A DNA stretch of 64,000 nucleotides from Paenibacillus sp. E222. GTDB taxonomy: Bacteria; Bacillota; Bacilli; Paenibacillales; Paenibacillaceae. A program made the position numbers and the translations under genes. The first letter of the stretch is position 1. Every line of letters starts with the position of its first letter. Below the pieces are notes generated by a model. The model was given only the letters and a program-made list of their open reading frames with translations, was not told where the DNA came from and made no database searches. The DNA lies in the NCBI RefSeq assembly GCF_013401555.1, contig NZ_CP058552.1:2914001-2978000 (forward strand). The letters run 5' to 3'. Shown here in pieces: positions 60,690 to 64,000 of the stretch.

Positions 60690-63600
60690 ATGACAGTCAT
60701 CAGAACGGATCGATTTATGTTAGGGATCGGACTCATGACCCTGCTGCTTGCGCTAGTGGTTACATGGAAGATCTCAGGTGGACACGAAAAGCCTGTGGCC
60801 AGGCAGGGCATTCTGGACTTGGCAGGTATGGAGTGGACGAGCCTATCCGTCATACCGCTGGATGGAGAGTGGGAGTTCTATCCGGAACAGTTGCTCTCAC
60901 CACAGCAGATTCATAGCACGCATAATAAACCTGTCATGATGCAAGTGCCAGGTAATTGGGACGACGAGAGAAACAGTCATGGATATCCCATGAAAGGCAA
61001 AAGTTATGGAACCTACCGCTTGATTGTGCGAAATGTGCCGCAAGATGAAATGCTGGCCATTGCCAAACGTTATGTTCGCTTCGCGGATGCGATGTATGTG
61101 GATGGCAAGTTGATGAGTCGTTCCGGTCAGCCGGGAACATCTGCCACATCGTACGTACCTCGCAATGAACCTTATACGATCTATTTTCACCCTGAACGTA
61201 CAGAGATTGAAGTTGTGCTGCAGGTAGCCAATTTTGATTTTCGTAGTGGCGGCATCTATAATTCGATGGATCTGGGAGCAGGCAGTCACATGGAAGCAAG
61301 AACGATCATTCAATCCGGACTTGAGCTATTGATTATAGGCGTTGTGGTGATCTTTGGATTGTTGTTTCTGTATCTGTATGTTCGCCTGCATCGGGATGGA
61401 AATCAGCTGTTGTATGCGCTGTTCTTCATCGGTTTTGCCTTGACGGTAGTGACCAATGGGGAGCGTTTGCTGTTGCAGCTGCTGCCAGACATTCCTTTTG
61501 AGTTGGCGTATAAATTGAAATACATATCGGTATACGGAGTGTCTGTGATTGTCAGCATGATTACCTGGAGACTTACTCCTGATCTCGCGCCCGTGTTAAA
61601 AAGGTGGCTTCAGGTACCCAGCATGGTACTGACTGTCTATCTGGCATTTATTGCGCTGGCACCATTTCGTGTCTACTCCTATATTCAGGAGAGTATGTAC
61701 GCGATTAATCTGTGTGCCTATGCAGTGGCTTTCATGGTTATTATACATCAGTATGTTCGGGCAAGGTACGGTAACCGGAGGCGCTCCCAGGCGCAATTGC
61801 TGATCATCTGCATCTGGCTTATGCTGGTCAATTATGTGCTTGGAATCATTGTGACATGGTACCCGATCAGCCAGGTGCTGCTGAACTGTACTACACTTGT
61901 GATTTTGTGTGTCTTTGCCATGTTACTGATCTATCAATACACGCAGGCATATGCTTCAATGCAGCAACTGACCCATCAACTTCAACTGTCGGACAAAGCC
62001 AAGGATGAGTTCTTGCTGCTGACTTCGCATGAGTTAAACTCGCCGCTCCATAGCATTATTCATCTGTCCCGTTCCCTTCTGACAACGTCACTGAGACGTA
62101 CCAATGAATCGGAGATCCGGGGCAAGCTTCAGCTTATCCGCAATACGGCTTACCGGATGTCCAATCTGGTCAATGATCTGATCGATATATCCAGATTCAG
62201 GGATGGCAGCATAAAGCTCTCCATGGGGAGCGTTGATTTGGTATCCTGCCTTTCACTGGTTACGGAAGTGCTAGGATTTTTGGCTTCTGGCAAAAGCATT
62301 GTTATGATTCGCAGGCTGGAGCCTGAAGCACGCTACGTCATGGCGGATGAGAGCAGGCTGCTGCAAGTGCTGTATAACCTGGTCTACCACATGATGGGAC
62401 AACATCATAATGGTAAGCTGGTACTGGCGTGCGAAAGGCATCTGGATCATGTGCGAATTATTCTTCGTATGGAAGCCGATTCAGATCGGAGTACTGGACA
62501 TAGTCAGGGTGCAGACCCTGGTCTACAGCAAGCGGATGAGCTTGCAGCGGGGGTTGCTGTTGCAGCGGAAATGGTCGGTGCAATGAGAGGGAAACTCGTG
62601 ATGAACGATGAAGCTGCATCAATCATGATTGAGCTTCCTTGTGCAGCTAGCACCAATATGGAAAATTTGGCGGAGATAGCCGCAACACAGGAGACTGATG
62701 GGAAGGAGGAGAAAAAGGTGGGAAGCGTGATTTCAGCCCACGTATTAATTGCGACATCTGATCTCGTAGATATGGAACAATTAAATACATTGCTTACTAC
62801 AGAAGGCTTTCATCTGAGCTTCGCAGACTCTGATGTCAAGGTTCGGACTGCTCTGGCTGGTGGGAAGTTGCCCGATCTTGTGATTGTCGACGCCATGCTG
62901 CCTGAGGTGACCGGGTATGAGCTGTGCAAGCAGGTTCGGATGGAGTTCAGTCAGGTAGATTTACCAATTCTGTTTATTAACATGCGCAGTACACCAGCAG
63001 ATATCGAGGCGTGCATTCAGGCCGGCGGCAATGATTTTATTACCCGTCCACTGGATGCTGGCGAAATTCTTGTCCGGATACATACCTTGCTTGGCATGAA
63101 GCAACTGGTGAAAGAAGCGGCGAATAACGAGATGGCCTTTCTGCGTTCACAGATTAAGCCGCATTTTCTATATAATGCACTAGGCACCATCATGTCGTTA
63201 TGTTTTACGGATGGACCGAGAGCCGGGGAATTGCTAGGCAGCTTCAGTCGTTATCTGCGTATACTCTTCCATCTGGATAACACGGAGGAGTTGATTCCGC
63301 TTAGTAAAGAGATGGAGTTAATTCGAGCCTATGTGGAGATAGAGCAGGAGCGATTTGGTTCACGACTTCAGGTTAAACTGGACGTGGACAGCTCGTTATC
63401 TTCCTGTAAAGTCATGCCGCTCCTGATCGAACCGCTGGTGGAAAACGCCATTCGACATGGCGTATCCAAGAAGATTGACGGCGGAACCGTCCACTTGTTC
63501 ATTCGAAGATATGAGGATAGCGTTCAGGTGGTGGTTGAGGATGATGGTGTTGGCATGTCTGGTAAGCAGGTTGCTTTTATGATGAACAGAAGTCATGCAG

Positions 63601-63725
63601 AACAAGGCATTGGCCTGCAAAATGTACAGAGACGACTGAAACATATGAATGGACAAGCGCCTGTGATCGAGAGTGAACAAGGTGTAGGTACCAAGGTGAC
63701 CATTAGATTTCCATATCAATATTGA
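60690..63725 (+). CDS. Hybrid sensor kinase, 7TMR-DISM type, with two kinase cores
   Basis: 1011 residues. Signal anchor, extracellular beta domain (about 30-205, DISM-like), seven-helix membrane domain (about 208-415), HisKA with H447 in TSHELNSPL, first ATPase-like domain (about 540-655), receiver about 690-815 with D734 in LVIVDAML, and a second kinase: His_kinase motif IKPHFLYNALG (H825) plus ATPase with VENAIRHG and DDGVGM. In the first ATPase the expected DxGxG box is not visible, so it looks inactive. Starts behind GGAGAAAGAGAG. A response regulator follows, probably its partner. Confidence 0.85.
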   Translation: MTVIRTDRFMLGIGLMTLLLALVVTWKISGGHEKPVARQGILDLAGMEWTSLSVIPLDGEWEFYPEQLLSPQQIHSTHNKPVMMQVPGNWDDERNSHGYPMKGKSYGTYRLIVRNVPQDEMLAIAKRYVRFADAMYVDGKLMSRSGQPGTSATSYVPRNEPYTIYFHPERTEIEVVLQVANFDFRSGGIYNSMDLGAGSHMEARTIIQSGLELLIIGVVVIFGLLFLYLYVRLHRDGNQLLYALFFIGFALTVVTNGERLLLQLLPDIPFELAYKLKYISVYGVSVIVSMITWRLTPDLAPVLKRWLQVPSMVLTVYLAFIALAPFRVYSYIQESMYAINLCAYAVAFMVIIHQYVRARYGNRRRSQAQLLIICIWLMLVNYVLGIIVTWYPISQVLLNCTTLVILCVFAMLLIYQYTQAYASMQQLTHQLQLSDKAKDEFLLLTSHELNSPLHSIIHLSRSLLTTSLRRTNESEIRGKLQLIRNTAYRMSNLVNDLIDISRFRDGSIKLSMGSVDLVSCLSLVTEVLGFLASGKSIVMIRRLEPEARYVMADESRLLQVLYNLVYHMMGQHHNGKLVLACERHLDHVRIILRMEADSDRSTGHSQGADPGLQQADELAAGVAVAAEMVGAMRGKLVMNDEAASIMIELPCAASTNMENLAEIAATQETDGKEEKKVGSVISAHVLIATSDLVDMEQLNTLLTTEGFHLSFADSDVKVRTALAGGKLPDLVIVDAMLPEVTGYELCKQVRMEFSQVDLPILFINMRSTPADIEACIQAGGNDFITRPLDAGEILVRIHTLLGMKQLVKEAANNEMAFLRSQIKPHFLYNALGTIMSLCFTDGPRAGELLGSFSRYLRILFHLDNTEELIPLSKEMELIRAYVEIEQERFGSRLQVKLDVDSSLSSCKVMPLLIEPLVENAIRHGVSKKIDGGTVHLFIRRYEDSVQVVVEDDGVGMSGKQVAFMMNRSHAEQGIGLQNVQRRLKHMNGQAPVIESEQGVGTKVTIRFPYQY

Positions 63726-63769
63726 GAGCATTTTGCATCAATCCCCTAGCGTCTTCCAATCAGAAAGAT

Positions 63770-63804
63770 ATAGATCGAAATGATTTTGTTCGTCTCTATT
63801 TTTT
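63770..63804 (+). terminator. Possible terminator after the hybrid kinase
   Basis: ATAGATCGAA and TTCGTCTCTAT pair imperfectly, then a T run. Confidence 0.5.
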
Positions 63805-63875
63805 ACCCGAGAGCGGTAGGAATCGAATTACGAATTATGCACAATGCTGATAACTAAAACAGAGGGGGACGTACC

Positions 63876-64000
63876 GTGTTGCAGGCCTATTTGGTGGACG
63901 ATGAGCCGCATGCTCTGAATATGCTGGAAATGTTCCTTGCTCGAACAGGTAAAGTACACGTCGCAGGGCGTGCGGCAAATGGCTTCGACGCGCTTGCTGC
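63876..64000 (+). CDS. Response regulator, N-terminal fragment
   Basis: Partial gene cut by the window end. GTG 63876 has GAGGGGGA six bases upstream. The visible residues YLVDDEPHALNMLEMFLAR and HVAGRAANGFDALA are the start of a receiver domain (acidic pair DDE). The output domain lies outside. It follows the hybrid kinase and is probably its phosphorylation target. Confidence 0.85.
   Translation, partial: MLQAYLVDDEPHALNMLEMFLARTGKVHVAGRAANGFDALA

Overview
The window looks like chromosomal DNA of a Paenibacillus-like Firmicute. This is inferred from style, since there is no rRNA or marker gene to test it: strong AGGAGG-type ribosome sites with many GTG/TTG starts, YesM/YesN-type two-component systems next to LplB/YtcP/LplA-type sugar importers, an SLH surface protein, many glycoside hydrolases and AraC regulators, many small acetyltransferases and medium GC. 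I see no tRNA, rRNA, CRISPR array, insertion sequence or prophage gene. Both ends cut genes: the ATPase of a monosaccharide importer at the left and a response regulator at the right.

Layout. 1-5.3 kb: end of a multiple-monosaccharide ABC importer, MgtE Mg2+ channel, and two alkylation-repair genes (AlkD-like, Ogt). 5.3-20.2 kb: accessory region with two hairpin-rich intergenic repeat elements nearby, a promoter-like sequence used more than once, a DUF1361 membrane protein, an amidohydrolase, and a run of small stand-alone enzymes (GNAT acetyltransferases, NUDIX, GrpB, isochorismatase-like, DinB-like, APH-like kinase) around an ArsR-type regulator and a GH43 beta-xylosidase. 20.3-26.9 kb: serine dehydratase (sdaAB/sdaAA) with an M20 amidohydrolase and an MFS importer, divergent from a GAF/PucR-type regulator; this reads as uptake and breakdown of a serine conjugate. 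26.9-29.6 kb: iron-siderophore binding lipoprotein behind a Fur-like box, and a Btr-like AraC regulator fused to a binding-protein domain. 30-38.4 kb: efflux pump, Lrp regulator, beta-lactamase-fold hydrolase, purine nucleoside phosphorylase, SMI1/KNR4 protein, a second MFS pump and an FMN monooxygenase.

38.6-51.8 kb is a coherent N-glycan utilisation locus: intracellular GH38 alpha-mannosidase, divergent YesM/YesN sensor pair, two permeases, a binding lipoprotein, and a secreted GH85 endo-beta-N-acetylglucosaminidase with PKD and F5/8C modules. The enzyme would cut glycans from glycoproteins outside, the importer take them in, and GH38 trim mannose inside. 52.2-56.4 kb: a dehydrogenase/isomerase/AraC sugar-catabolic cassette, then an Rrf2 regulator and an aldo/keto reductase.

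56.6-60.5 kb holds the most unusual pair: a secreted beta-propeller protein ending in a two-loop dockerin, followed 21 bases later by a protein with two cohesin-like domains and C-terminal SLH repeats. This looks like a minimal surface-anchored cohesin-dockerin system outside a classical cellulosome. The window closes with a large hybrid histidine kinase that carries two kinase cores, the first apparently dead, and its response regulator.
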